A stretch of 5,958 nucleotides of DNA, taken from Bacillota bacterium (GTDB lineage: Bacteria; Bacillota; Clostridia; Christensenellales; CAG-138). The translations under genes were made by a program, and so were the position numbers. The stretch is from contig JAEZIE010000104.1 of the NCBI GenBank assembly GCA_023416175.1, positions 1-5,958 of the forward strand, read 5' to 3'. Each line of letters begins with the position of its first letter. The stretch's first letter is position 1. The notes below the pieces were generated by a model. That model was not told the origin of the DNA. It ran no database searches and saw only the letters and a list, made by a program, of their open reading frames with translations. Positions 1-5,136 of this stretch are shown piece by piece.

Positions 1-13
1 ATATTGTGTTGTA

Positions 14-841
14 CTACCGCACGCGGAATATCGTCCTACGGGCTTTGCCGGATATGACGTCGCTCAGCTTATTCTTGGCGTTTGCGATGATAACGGTGGT
101 ACCCTGCCGGATAGGCTCCTTGATAAAGTCCAGCTTCGCGCGTGCGCCGTTTGCGCCCGCGCGGCTTGCGCCCACACAGGAGGTCTGCAACAATTCGATG
201 CCGTCCAATACCTCCAGAATATCTTTGCCTTCCACGGCTTCCACCAATGTGGAAGGATCGGTGGGATCGCGATAGATGCCGTCCACCGAGGTGAGGATGA
301 CAAGGTACATCGAATGCACCAGCGTACAGATGACGGAGGCGGTTTCATCGTTGTCCACGCACTCCACCACATGCTCAGTCTTTTCCCGCAGTAAATCAAG
401 TTCCCAGCGGCGGTTCTCCTCGGAGGAAACGGGATCGTTGTAGTTGATAATGGGGATGGCGTTCTGTACCGCGCAGCGCAGCAAAAAGCGCTTGATGTGG
501 GTGCGCTTCTCTTCATCGTTAAAATGCGTGTGCTCAACCAAAAGCTGCCGTACGGAATACTGCGAGGGCACAAAACGACGGTATTCCTGCATTAAAATCG
601 CCTGGCCCTGCGCGGCGTAGTCCGTTTTCACGTCCTCGATATCGCCGATGAGCTCCCGCCCGCTGCGTTTGATGTAGTCAACGCGGCCGATCTCCACGGC
701 GCCGGAACTCACCCAGATGATACCGGGGCGCAGTTCCCTGCCCAGGCGGCTGAATATATTGTAATCGATGTCGTTGTCCTCTTTGCTGATGAGGGCCATG
801 GACCCGATTTTTCCGACGATCTCAAAATCAAACTTCGGCAT
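14..841 (-). CDS. Glutamate-5-kinase-like amino acid kinase, PUA-less, substrate unknown
   Basis: Complete 275-residue protein of the amino acid kinase superfamily, closest in pattern to the catalytic domain of glutamate 5-kinase (ProB). Seen: N-terminal KIGS (Lys11), VSSGA (44-48), DYAAQGQ (74-80), IPIINYND (129-136, compare ProB INEND), DNDETAS (163-169, compare ProB GDNDxLSA), LTSVDGIY (183-190) and a C-terminal GANGARAKL (229-237) where ProB has GTGGMxTKL. The C-terminal PUA domain of typical ProB (about 367 residues) is absent, and the stretch between NYND and DND is roughly 20 residues longer than in ProB. The ATG is preceded by AGGAGGA (848-854) at 6-base spacing, so the start is secure. 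It is the last gene of the minus-strand run, 51 bases after truA. Similar clostridial proteins are, from memory, labelled 'uridylate kinase' or 'amino acid kinase'. Phosphotransfer to a carboxylate or similar acceptor is inferred; proline synthesis is not assured, since no proA is present. Confidence 0.85.
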   Translation of the reverse strand: MPKFDFEIVGKIGSMALISKEDNDIDYNIFSRLGRELRPGIIWVSSGAVEIGRVDYIKRSGRELIGDIEDVKTDYAAQGQAILMQEYRRFVPSQYSVRQLLVEHTHFNDEEKRTHIKRFLLRCAVQNAIPIINYNDPVSSEENRRWELDLLREKTEHVVECVDNDETASVICTLVHSMYLVILTSVDGIYRDPTDPSTLVEAVEGKDILEVLDGIELLQTSCVGASRAGANGARAKLDFIKEPIRQGTTVIIANAKNKLSDVISGKARRTIFRVR

Positions 842-878
842 TGCAAATCCTCCTGAAGGCCTTCCCCGCCTTCAACAC

Positions 879-906
879 AGTATAGCACAGAATTATGTAC
901 GTACAA
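879..906 (-). promoter_or_regulatory. Possible extended -10 promoter for the ProB-like kinase gene
   Basis: On the minus strand CTGTGCTATACT (890-879) contains TGCTATACT, an extended -10 matching TATAAT at five of six bases. A weak -35 (TTGTAC, 906-901) lies 16 bases upstream, overlapping the 3' end of truA. Transcription would start near 872, leaving a leader of about 30 bases carrying the strong ribosome binding site. A 7-base inverted repeat (TGAAGGC 854-860, GCCTTCA 868-874) sits just upstream of the Shine-Dalgarno and would only form fully in read-through transcripts. The assignment rests on motif match alone; the gene could simply be co-transcribed with truA. Confidence 0.3.
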
Positions 907-1660
907 CCTCTGCCGTATCAAACCCGGGGTAGACGACGCGCATCAGCATCAGCCCGTGCGCGGGCGCGGTAGGCCCGGAATCCTGACGGAGGCCGGAACG
1001 TAATGCGTTTTGCATGGCGTCGGGCAGTAAAGTCCCCTTAGCGGCGGCGAGCATGGTGCCGACGAGTATGCGCACCATGTTATAAAGAAAGCCGTTGCCT
1101 TCTACGTCGTAGTAGAGAAGCTCACCTTCCCGCGTCCACTCGGAACGGTAGATTTCGCGCACGGTGTGTTCCATGGTGGTGTTGGCCGCCATAAACGCGC
1201 GAAAATCGTGGGAACCGAGCGCGTCTTTCGCCATTGCGTGCAGTACGTCCTCATCCAACCTGCCGTGGACGTGCAATGCGGTGTTTCGTAAAAACGCGCG
1301 GGCGTGCTCCCCCGCCTGCAGCGTGTAGCGGTATTGCTTGCGCTTGGCGGAAAACCGTGCGTGAAAGTCTTCTTCTGCCTCTCCGGAATAGCGGATGCGG
1401 ATGTCCCGCGGCAGTCCGCTGTTGAGCGCGAAGGCAAATTTATCTGCGGGCATACGGACTTGGGTATCAAAATGCGCTACCTGCGCAAGGGCATGCACGC
1501 CGCTGTCCGTCCGGCCCGAGGCGTGCAGCGCGATCGCTTCCCCCGTGATGCCTTGAAGTTCTTTCTCGATCACCTGCTGGATGGCAAGGCCGTTCGGCTG
1601 CGTCTGCCAGCCGACGTAGTTCGTGCCATCGTATTCGATGATGAGGCGGATTCGGCGCAT
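893..1660 (-). CDS. truA: tRNA pseudouridine(38-40) synthase TruA
   Basis: Complete 255-residue protein, the usual TruA length. It isomerises uridines 38, 39 and 40 in the anticodon stem-loop of many tRNAs to pseudouridine in the cytoplasm. Seen: N-terminal IEYDGTNYVGWQ (8-19), the catalytic block GRTDSGVHA (49-57) with nucleophile Asp52, FHARFSAKRKQYRYTL (99-114) with the conserved Arg/Tyr active-site region, HDFRAF (151-156) and the C-terminal GNGFLYNMVRILVGTM (188-203). All core motifs are intact. The ATG at 1660 is preceded by GGAGG (1667-1671) at 6-base spacing. It lies 110 bases after the small membrane-anchored gene and 51 bases before the kinase. In many Bacillota truA directly follows ecfT, so its place here, with one extra gene between, is a variation on a known order. 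Confidence 0.97.
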   Translation of the reverse strand: MRRIRLIIEYDGTNYVGWQTQPNGLAIQQVIEKELQGITGEAIALHASGRTDSGVHALAQVAHFDTQVRMPADKFAFALNSGLPRDIRIRYSGEAEEDFHARFSAKRKQYRYTLQAGEHARAFLRNTALHVHGRLDEDVLHAMAKDALGSHDFRAFMAANTTMEHTVREIYRSEWTREGELLYYDVEGNGFLYNMVRILVGTMLAAAKGTLLPDAMQNALRSGLRQDSGPTAPAHGLMLMRVVYPGFDTAEVVRT

Positions 1661-1686
1661 GGAGGGCCTCCGACAATAATTAAAAG

Positions 1687-1692
1687 ATTATA
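1687..1692 (-). promoter_or_regulatory. Lone perfect -10 hexamer upstream of truA
   Basis: The minus strand reads TATAAT at 1692-1687, about 27 bases before the truA start codon. No recognisable -35 is found 16-18 bases upstream, where hairpin sequence lies instead, and there is no adjacent TG. It could give truA its own weak promoter, but in a locally AT-rich stretch it may be chance. Confidence 0.2.
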
Positions 1693-1706
1693 GATACATT
1701 TGGGTT

Positions 1707-1729
1707 CTTAGGGCCGTAACGGCCCTAAG
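1707..1729. repeat. Perfect 10-bp hairpin between the small gene and truA
   Basis: CTTAGGGCCG (1707-1716) and its exact reverse complement CGGCCCTAAG (1720-1729) flank a TAA loop. The structure lies in the 110-base gap between genes. On the transcribed (minus) strand it is followed by AACCCAAATG, not a T run, so it is not a classical intrinsic terminator. It could attenuate, mark an RNA processing site, or belong to a dispersed palindromic repeat family. Confidence 0.75.
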
Positions 1730-1736
1730 CGGAGGT

Positions 1737-1755
1737 TTGGAGGCGGAGCCTCCAA
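1737..1755. repeat. Perfect 8-bp hairpin adjacent to the previous one
   Basis: TTGGAGGC (1737-1744) and GCCTCCAA (1748-1755) pair around a GGA loop, 7 bases from the neighbouring hairpin. On the minus strand it is the first structure after the small gene's stop codon. No T run follows. The pair of short GC-rich hairpins with 3-base loops resembles REP-like intergenic palindromes. Confidence 0.7.
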
Positions 1756-1770
1756 CGTATTTAAAACTAT

Positions 1771-2172
1771 TTACGATCCTAGCACCTTCACCACATCCGA
1801 CCCCGTAACCTGCACAAACGCAAGCTCGATTTCGCCGTTCACGAGGTAGAGCGTAATCACGTCGTCCTCGCCGGAATTGGCCATGACGAGCGTTACGGTG
1901 CCAGTCTTTTCAACATCCGAAGGGAAACCCGCCTGGCGGGAGACGGATATCGCGGCCTCAAGTTCCGCGCCCGAAAGCAGCGTCTTGATGCTTACATCCT
2001 TCCACTCCCCGGCGGGATAGAGATCGTCCGCAGTGAGCGCGTAGCCATAGGAATTGAGCTTATTTGCCAGGGCAGCGCCAGCGCCGCCCGAAAGGGACAG
2101 GCTCCAAACGGCAGCAACAAGCAAAAGCGCGCCCGCCGCAATCAAAAAGCCCCGGCGTCTGCGCGCGTTCAT
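1771..2172 (-). CDS. Small membrane-anchored protein of unknown function
   Basis: Complete 133-residue protein, not recognised with certainty. Seen: a basic N-terminus (MNARRRR), one hydrophobic segment at about residues 9-27, then a soluble domain of about 100 residues with predicted beta-rich ends (TVTLVMANS, VITLYLVNGEIELAFVQV). There is no lipobox cysteine, so a signal anchor with the domain outside the membrane is the likeliest topology. The NSYGYAL segment (40-46) and closing strands faintly recall DUF4830-type proteins, but this is a guess. Its ATG overlaps the ecfT stop by four bases (ATGA, 2172-2169). The Shine-Dalgarno is weak, so translation probably depends on ribosomes finishing ecfT. 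This coupling suggests a role at or near the ECF transporter, an extracytoplasmic accessory being one option, but nothing in the sequence proves it. Confidence 0.75.
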   Translation of the reverse strand: MNARRRRGFLIAAGALLLVAAVWSLSLSGGAGAALANKLNSYGYALTADDLYPAGEWKDVSIKTLLSGAELEAAISVSRQAGFPSDVEKTGTVTLVMANSGEDDVITLYLVNGEIELAFVQVTGSDVVKVLGS

Positions 2173-2972
2173 AAGGGAAGCGCCTGCAGCAGCACGATAG
2201 CGGCGCCCATCAACAGGGTGACGGCAAAGGCAAAACCATCCGCGCGCTCATAGTGCAGCACATGCATGCGCGTGCGGCCTTCCCCGCCGTGGTAGCAACG
2301 AGACTCCATGGCCATAGCAAGTTCATCCGCGCGGCGGAAGGCGGAAACAAACAACGGTACCAGTATCGGGATCATACTCTTGGCGCGGTTGACGAGGTTG
2401 CCGCTTTCAAAATCTGCTCCACGGGAAAGCTGTGCTTTGCGGATTTTATCCGCCTCCTCCATCAGGGTGGGGATAAAACGGAGCGCGATGGTCATCATCA
2501 TGGCCAGCTCATGCGCGGGGAATTTCAACTTGGAGAGGGGTTTTAGCAGCCGCTCCAGCCCGTCCGTCAAAGCGATGGGCGAGGTGGTGAGCGTCATAAG
2601 AGACGTGCCGCCCACCAAAAGAACAAGGCGCAATGAAATGTAGACGGCCTGAATCAGCGCTTCTTTGGTGATGCGAAGGAACGCGTATTCCCAAAGCACC
2701 GTCTCCCCCGGTGTCAGAAACAGGTTCATCAAAAACATGAAGATCAGCAGGAACCTTAATGGCTTCAGCGAGCGTAGCACATAGGAAAACGGCACGCCCG
2801 AAAGCAGCACCACAAGTACCACAAACGCGAAGGGCAGCACAAAAAGCGCAAGATTCTTCACCAGAAACACGATGATAATATAAAAGAGCATCGTGAGCAT
2901 CTTGGTGCGCGGATCCAGGCGGTGGATAATGGAATCACCCGGGAAATATTGTCCTAACGTAATGTTTGTCAT
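2169..2972 (-). CDS. ecfT: ECF transporter transmembrane coupling subunit EcfT
   Basis: Complete 267-residue EcfT (CbiQ family), typical length. It is the membrane scaffold that links the two ATPases to interchangeable substrate-binding S components and transmits ATP-driven motion. Seen: N-terminal GQYFPGDSIIHRLDPRTK (7-24), characteristic of the family; hydrophobic segments near 26-40, 41-60, 71-87, 110-130, 198-212 and 247-265; and the cytoplasmic coupling helices with the two short motifs that dock to the ATPases, AQLSRGADF (180-188) and AMESRCY (221-227), the first a variant of the classical Ala-Arg-Gly. The tail GGEGRTRM (229-236) is also family-like. The ATG overlaps the ecfA2 stop (ATGA, 2972-2969), and GGAGG at 2980-2984 lies 7 bases upstream. 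It is translationally coupled on both sides. No S component is in the window, consistent with a shared (group II) module. Confidence 0.96.
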   Translation of the reverse strand: MTNITLGQYFPGDSIIHRLDPRTKMLTMLFYIIIVFLVKNLALFVLPFAFVVLVVLLSGVPFSYVLRSLKPLRFLLIFMFLMNLFLTPGETVLWEYAFLRITKEALIQAVYISLRLVLLVGGTSLMTLTTSPIALTDGLERLLKPLSKLKFPAHELAMMMTIALRFIPTLMEEADKIRKAQLSRGADFESGNLVNRAKSMIPILVPLFVSAFRRADELAMAMESRCYHGGEGRTRMHVLHYERADGFAFAVTLLMGAAIVLLQALPL

Positions 2973-3814
2973 TTGAGCGCCTCCAGCAGGAACGTAAGGA
3001 GTTCCTCCTCGCGGTATGCGCCCGCGGGCGCTTCGATACCCCGTTCCCGAAGCTTGAGCGCCAGCTGCGCCACCTGCGGGATATCAAGGCCGAGTTCTAA
3101 CAGCTTCTCCGGCTCCGCGAATACGTTCTCAGGCGTATCCAGCATCACAAGCTCGCCATGATTCAACACGGCGATCTTTTCCGCGTTGCGGGCGACGTCA
3201 TCCATGGAATGGGATACCATGACGACGGCACAGCCCGTCTTTTCCCGAAGCGACTGCAACAGGTCAATCACGCCTTGCCTGCCCCGCGGATCAAGGCCTG
3301 CCATGGGTTCATCCAGCAGCAGGTAACGTGGGCGCATGGCGAGGATACCGGCCAAAGCGGCGCGGCGCTTTTCGCCGCCGGAAAGGTCAAAGGGGGATTT
3401 TTCGGCGAACAGGTCGGGCGCTAACCCCACCAGCAGCATCGCTTCCTCCACGCGCTCCTTGATTTCCGCTTCCGGCACATGCAGGTTCTTGGGGCCAAAC
3501 GCGATATCCAAAAACACCGTTTCCTCAAAGAGCTGATACTCCGGGTACTGGAACACAAGGCCTACGCGGCTTCTTGCCTCAATGCGCTGCTTTTTGACGG
3601 ATAGGTCCAGGCCGTCCACCGTTATTTTACCGCTGGATGGCTGCACCAGGCCGTTCATGTGCTGCAAAAGCGTGGTCTTGCCTGAGCCGGTGTGGCCGAT
3701 GATGCTAAAAAACTCTCCTTCTTCTACCTGGAAGGAGACCTTATTGAGCGCCGTCTGGGACATGGCGCTATTTGGCATATAAACATGAGATACGTTTTCT
3801 AATACAATGGGCAT
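2969..3814 (-). CDS. ecfA2: ECF transporter ATP-binding subunit EcfA2
   Basis: Complete 281-residue ABC ATPase, one half of the EcfA1-EcfA2 heterodimer that powers vitamin/metal uptake. Seen in order: Walker A GHTGSGKT (40-47), Q-loop FQYPEYQLFEET (88-99, Gln89), signature LSGGE (144-148), Walker B RYLLLDEP (163-170, catalytic Glu169), D-loop AGLDP (172-176) and switch His202 in VSHSMDD. The QYPEYQLFEET block, the DEPMAGLDPRGR block and DIAFGPKN identify the EcfA2 type rather than EcfA1. The C-terminal region (about 225-281) is the EcfA-specific extension used in dimerisation. The ATG at 3814 keeps the family's first strand (IVLENVSHVY). Its Shine-Dalgarno is weak, so some dependence on translation of ecfA1, 40 bases upstream, is likely. 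All catalytic residues are intact, unlike in the neighbouring EcfA1. Confidence 0.96.
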   Translation of the reverse strand: MPIVLENVSHVYMPNSAMSQTALNKVSFQVEEGEFFSIIGHTGSGKTTLLQHMNGLVQPSSGKITVDGLDLSVKKQRIEARSRVGLVFQYPEYQLFEETVFLDIAFGPKNLHVPEAEIKERVEEAMLLVGLAPDLFAEKSPFDLSGGEKRRAALAGILAMRPRYLLLDEPMAGLDPRGRQGVIDLLQSLREKTGCAVVMVSHSMDDVARNAEKIAVLNHGELVMLDTPENVFAEPEKLLELGLDIPQVAQLALKLRERGIEAPAGAYREEELLTFLLEALK

Positions 3815-3854
3815 GGCTGCTCGCTTTCTGAATATAAACGAGATTCAAGGCGCG

Positions 3855-4694
3855 TTACGCGCCGCGTTTCGATTTTACCGCCTGCTCAATGGAGGCGGCG
3901 AGTTCATCTATGCCGATGGGCTCATTTGGCAACGTGACGCCCGCCTCGCCCAAGCTATTTCTTAATTTCACCATGGCGGGCACATCCAGGCCCGCAAGCT
4001 GCAGCGTCTCCGCCTCGCGGAACACCGCGCGCGGGGTATCGAGCAGTATGAGACGGCCTTTGTTGAGTACGGCCACGCGGCCGCATAGCGCCGCTTCCTC
4101 CATGAGCTGGGTGATCATCACAACCGTCATACCCCGCTCCCGGTTGAGTGCTTTGATAATGGAAAGCACCTCCCGCCGTCCTTCCGGGTCCAGCATGGCG
4201 GTCGCCTCGTCCAGCACCAATACTTTCGGGTGCATCGCAAGCATCCCTGCTATGGCAATGCGCTGCTTCTGTCCGCCCGAAAGCATGTGCGGCGCGCGCT
4301 TTGCGTATTCCATCATGCCTACCATATGGAGCGCCTCGTCCACGCGGCGGCGGATTTCAGCGGGTTCCACGCCCAGGCTTTCGGGGCCAAAGGCCACATC
4401 CTCTTCCACAATGGTGGTTACAAGCTGGTTATCCGGGTTTTGGAACACCATGCCCACCCGCTGGCGGATTGCTAAAAGATTTTCCGGGTTTGCGGTATCC
4501 ATGTTGTCCACAAGGACTTGTCCGGAGGAGGGCAGCAATAAGCCGTTTAATTGTTTTGCTAGCGTACTTTTGCCTGAGCCGTTATGGCCTACGATTGCGA
4601 TCATTTCGCCGTCCTCAATGTGGAGCGAAACATCGCTTAACGCGGGGCGGGGCGCTGACTCATATGTAAAGCTCAGGTGATTTAGGTCAATCAT
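3855..4694 (-). CDS. ecfA1: ECF transporter ATP-binding subunit EcfA1, switch His replaced by Gln
   Basis: Complete 279-residue ABC ATPase, the partner of EcfA2. Seen in order: A-loop Tyr11, Walker A GHNGSGKS (36-43), Q-loop FQNPDNQLVTTIVEEDVAFG (84-103, Gln85), signature LSGGQ (138-142), Walker B KVLVLDEA (157-164, Glu163) and D-loop AMLDPEGR (166-173). The FQNPDNQ...TTIVEEDVAFGPE and DEATAMLDP blocks mark the EcfA1 type. The switch position, normally ITHxM, reads ITQLMEEA (194-201): codon CAG gives Gln195 in place of His. The ATG at 4694 is preceded by GGAGG (4701-4705) at 6-base spacing. It is the first gene of the minus-strand run, behind an extended -10 promoter. In many Bacillota rplQ precedes this gene, but here the neighbour is a divergent nrdJ. 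Confidence 0.96.
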   Translation of the reverse strand: MIDLNHLSFTYESAPRPALSDVSLHIEDGEMIAIVGHNGSGKSTLAKQLNGLLLPSSGQVLVDNMDTANPENLLAIRQRVGMVFQNPDNQLVTTIVEEDVAFGPESLGVEPAEIRRRVDEALHMVGMMEYAKRAPHMLSGGQKQRIAIAGMLAMHPKVLVLDEATAMLDPEGRREVLSIIKALNRERGMTVVMITQLMEEAALCGRVAVLNKGRLILLDTPRAVFREAETLQLAGLDVPAMVKLRNSLGEAGVTLPNEPIGIDELAASIEQAVKSKRGA

Positions 4695-4705
4695 CCGTTT
4701 CCTCC

Positions 4706-4731
4706 AAACGGCCGGTCAAGCCGCGCCGTTT
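4706..4731 (-). promoter_or_regulatory. Leader hairpin directly before the ecfA1 ribosome binding site
   Basis: AAACGGC (4706-4712) pairs with GCCGTTT (4725-4731). Inside it CGG (4713-4715) can pair with CCG (4721-4723) around a 5-base loop, with one bulged base. On the minus-strand transcript this hairpin ends at the base before the GGAGG ribosome binding site (4705-4701). It may affect translation initiation of the ecf operon. No known riboswitch core is recognised in the short leader. Confidence 0.4.
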
Positions 4732-4743
4732 TACTGAATTTTC

Positions 4744-4778
4744 ATTATACCATAGAAGCGAAGCGGATATGGTATAAT
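4744..4778 (-). promoter_or_regulatory. ecf operon promoter within an 11-bp inverted repeat (outward -10s on both strands)
   Basis: ATTATACCATA (4744-4754) and TATGGTATAAT (4768-4778) are exact reverse complements separated by 13 bases. Each arm read outward is an extended -10, TGGTATAAT. The minus-strand copy (-10 at 4749-4744) sits about 50 bases before the ecfA1 ATG and is the best candidate promoter for the ecf operon, starting near 4737. The plus-strand copy (-10 at 4773-4778) would fire toward nrdJ through the hairpin-rich region. Neither has a recognisable -35. The symmetry could also be an operator for a dimeric regulator. Confidence 0.5.
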
Positions 4779-4780
4779 CC

Positions 4781-4818
4781 GCGCATGTGCGTTCGCCGTA
4801 GGCGAAAATCGCACGCGC
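4781..4818. repeat. Imperfect long hairpin
   Basis: Nested complementary segments: GCGC (4781-4784) with GCGC (4815-4818), GTGCG (4787-4791) with CGCAC (4810-4814), and TTCGCC (4792-4797) with GGCGAA (4801-4806) around a GTA loop. Unpaired AT and AAT interrupt the stem. About 15 pairs in total. No T run follows on either strand. Confidence 0.65.
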
Positions 4819-4832
4819 ATAAGAATAAGCCG

Positions 4833-4858
4833 TATAATGGCCGCTTGCGGCCATTATA
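4833..4858. repeat. Perfect 12-bp hairpin
   Basis: TATAATGGCCGC (4833-4844) and GCGGCCATTATA (4847-4858) are exact reverse complements separated only by TT, giving in practice an 11-pair stem with a 4-base loop. Each arm contains an outward-starting TATAAT hexamer. On the minus strand a weak -35-like TTGCGC (4881-4876) lies 17 bases from TATAAT (4858-4853), so a secondary leftward promoter is possible. Confidence 0.75.
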
Positions 4859-4876
4859 TCGCATCCCTGCTGTGTG

Positions 4877-4888
4877 CGCAAATTTGCG
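4877..4888. repeat. 12-bp perfect palindrome, possible protein-binding site
   Basis: CGCAAATTTGCG is fully self-complementary with no spacer, which suits a dimeric DNA-binding protein better than an RNA hairpin. No regulator is identified. It may be chance, but it sits in the non-coding divergent region among other symmetric elements. Confidence 0.35.
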
Positions 4889-4893
4889 GTATA

Positions 4894-4952
4894 CAAAAAA
4901 ACGGAAGCGTTCGCCCCAATTAAAAGCAACGTACGTTTGGAAAAGGAACGCT
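4894..4952 (-). terminator. Terminator-like stem plus T run on the minus strand
   Basis: On the minus strand AGCGTTC (4952-4946) can pair with GAACGCT (4912-4906), with an inner CCAA/TTGG pairing (4940-4937 with 4919-4916). The stem is followed by TCCG and seven T residues ending near 4894. The loop contains a 10-base palindrome, AACGTACGTT (4928-4937). The 4-base gap before the T run and the long loop make it a sub-optimal terminator. It would end a leftward transcript starting between about 4960 and 5050, for which no clear promoter is seen. Confidence 0.25.
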
Positions 4953-4971
4953 GCGGGGTATAACAAAGTAT

Positions 4972-5061
4972 GGCCCCAAAGAGACGCCATGGGCTTTTGT
5001 AGTTGACTGACTGTGGGAGCGGCAGCAGAAAACCCATTTCATGCGTTGACATTTTGGGGCC
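4972..5061. repeat. Long-range nested inverted repeat reaching into the nrdJ promoter
   Basis: GGCCCCAAA (4972-4980) is the exact reverse complement of TTTGGGGCC (5053-5061). Inside it ATGGG-C-TTTT (near 4989-4998) can pair with AAAACCCAT (near 5029-5037), with one bulged base. The right outer arm lies between the -35 and -10 of the nrdJ promoter. The outer arms are 72 bases apart, so the pairing may be coincidental, but the nesting is suggestive. Confidence 0.35.
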
Positions 5062-5073
5062 GCCTGCTACAAT
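5046..5073 (+). promoter_or_regulatory. nrdJ promoter, sigma-70/sigma-A type
   Basis: A consensus -35, TTGACA (5046-5051), is followed after 16 bases by -10 TACAAT (5068-5073), preceded by TGC (5065-5067), an extended -10. Transcription should start near 5080, giving a leader of about 57 bases to the nrdJ ATG. The -10 overlaps the first NrdR box, so repressor binding would block polymerase directly. Confidence 0.75.
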
Positions 5074-5082
5074 ATATAGTAT
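5067..5082 (+). promoter_or_regulatory. NrdR box 1, overlapping the -10
   Basis: CTACAATATATAGTAT matches the conserved core of the NrdR box (CwAtATaTwG) at all ten core positions (5070-5079). NrdR is the zinc-finger/ATP-cone repressor of ribonucleotide reductase genes that senses ATP/dATP. Location over the -10 and ahead of an RNR gene gives strong context support. The nrdR gene itself is not in the window. Confidence 0.75.
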
Positions 5083-5098
5083 CGAGTGTGGGAGTATT

Positions 5099-5114
5099 AT
5101 ACAATATCATGTAC
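5099..5114 (+). promoter_or_regulatory. NrdR box 2, weaker, 32 bases from box 1
   Basis: ATACAATATCATGTAC matches eight of ten core positions of the NrdR box (core 5102-5111). It starts 32 bases after box 1 with a 16-base linker, about three helical turns, which is the spacing known for paired NrdR sites. It lies downstream of the expected transcription start and just before the nrdJ ribosome binding site. Confidence 0.6.
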
Positions 5115-5136
5115 TTTTTTCGGAAAGGAATACACC

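Noticed and set aside
2290..2310. Cysteine in the second EcfT coupling motif (AMESRCY instead of a Gly form)
   Set aside because: From memory this variant is common among Bacillota EcfT proteins, so it is not a sign of a defective subunit.
3889..4680. 263-codon plus-strand open frame antisense to ecfA1
   Set aside because: It is a shadow of a GC-rich gene: serine-rich, low-complexity translation with no motifs, while the opposite strand carries a full set of ABC ATPase motifs.
4833..4858. Intrinsic terminator at the perfect 12-base hairpin
   Set aside because: Neither strand has a T run after the stem, and no gene ends nearby.
5003..5031. Second rightward promoter with -35 TTGACT at 5003-5008
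   Set aside because: No -10-like sequence is found 16-18 bases downstream.
4687..5052. 121-codon minus-strand open frame upstream of and overlapping ecfA1
   Set aside because: It spans the hairpins, promoter and ribosome binding site of ecfA1, its translation has no domain-like pattern, and there is no good ribosome binding site. It is better explained as chance.
4860..5136. Cobalamin riboswitch upstream of nrdJ
   Set aside because: B12 dependence made this worth looking for, but no B12-box-like conserved core is seen, and the leader from the predicted start (near 5080) is only about 57 bases.
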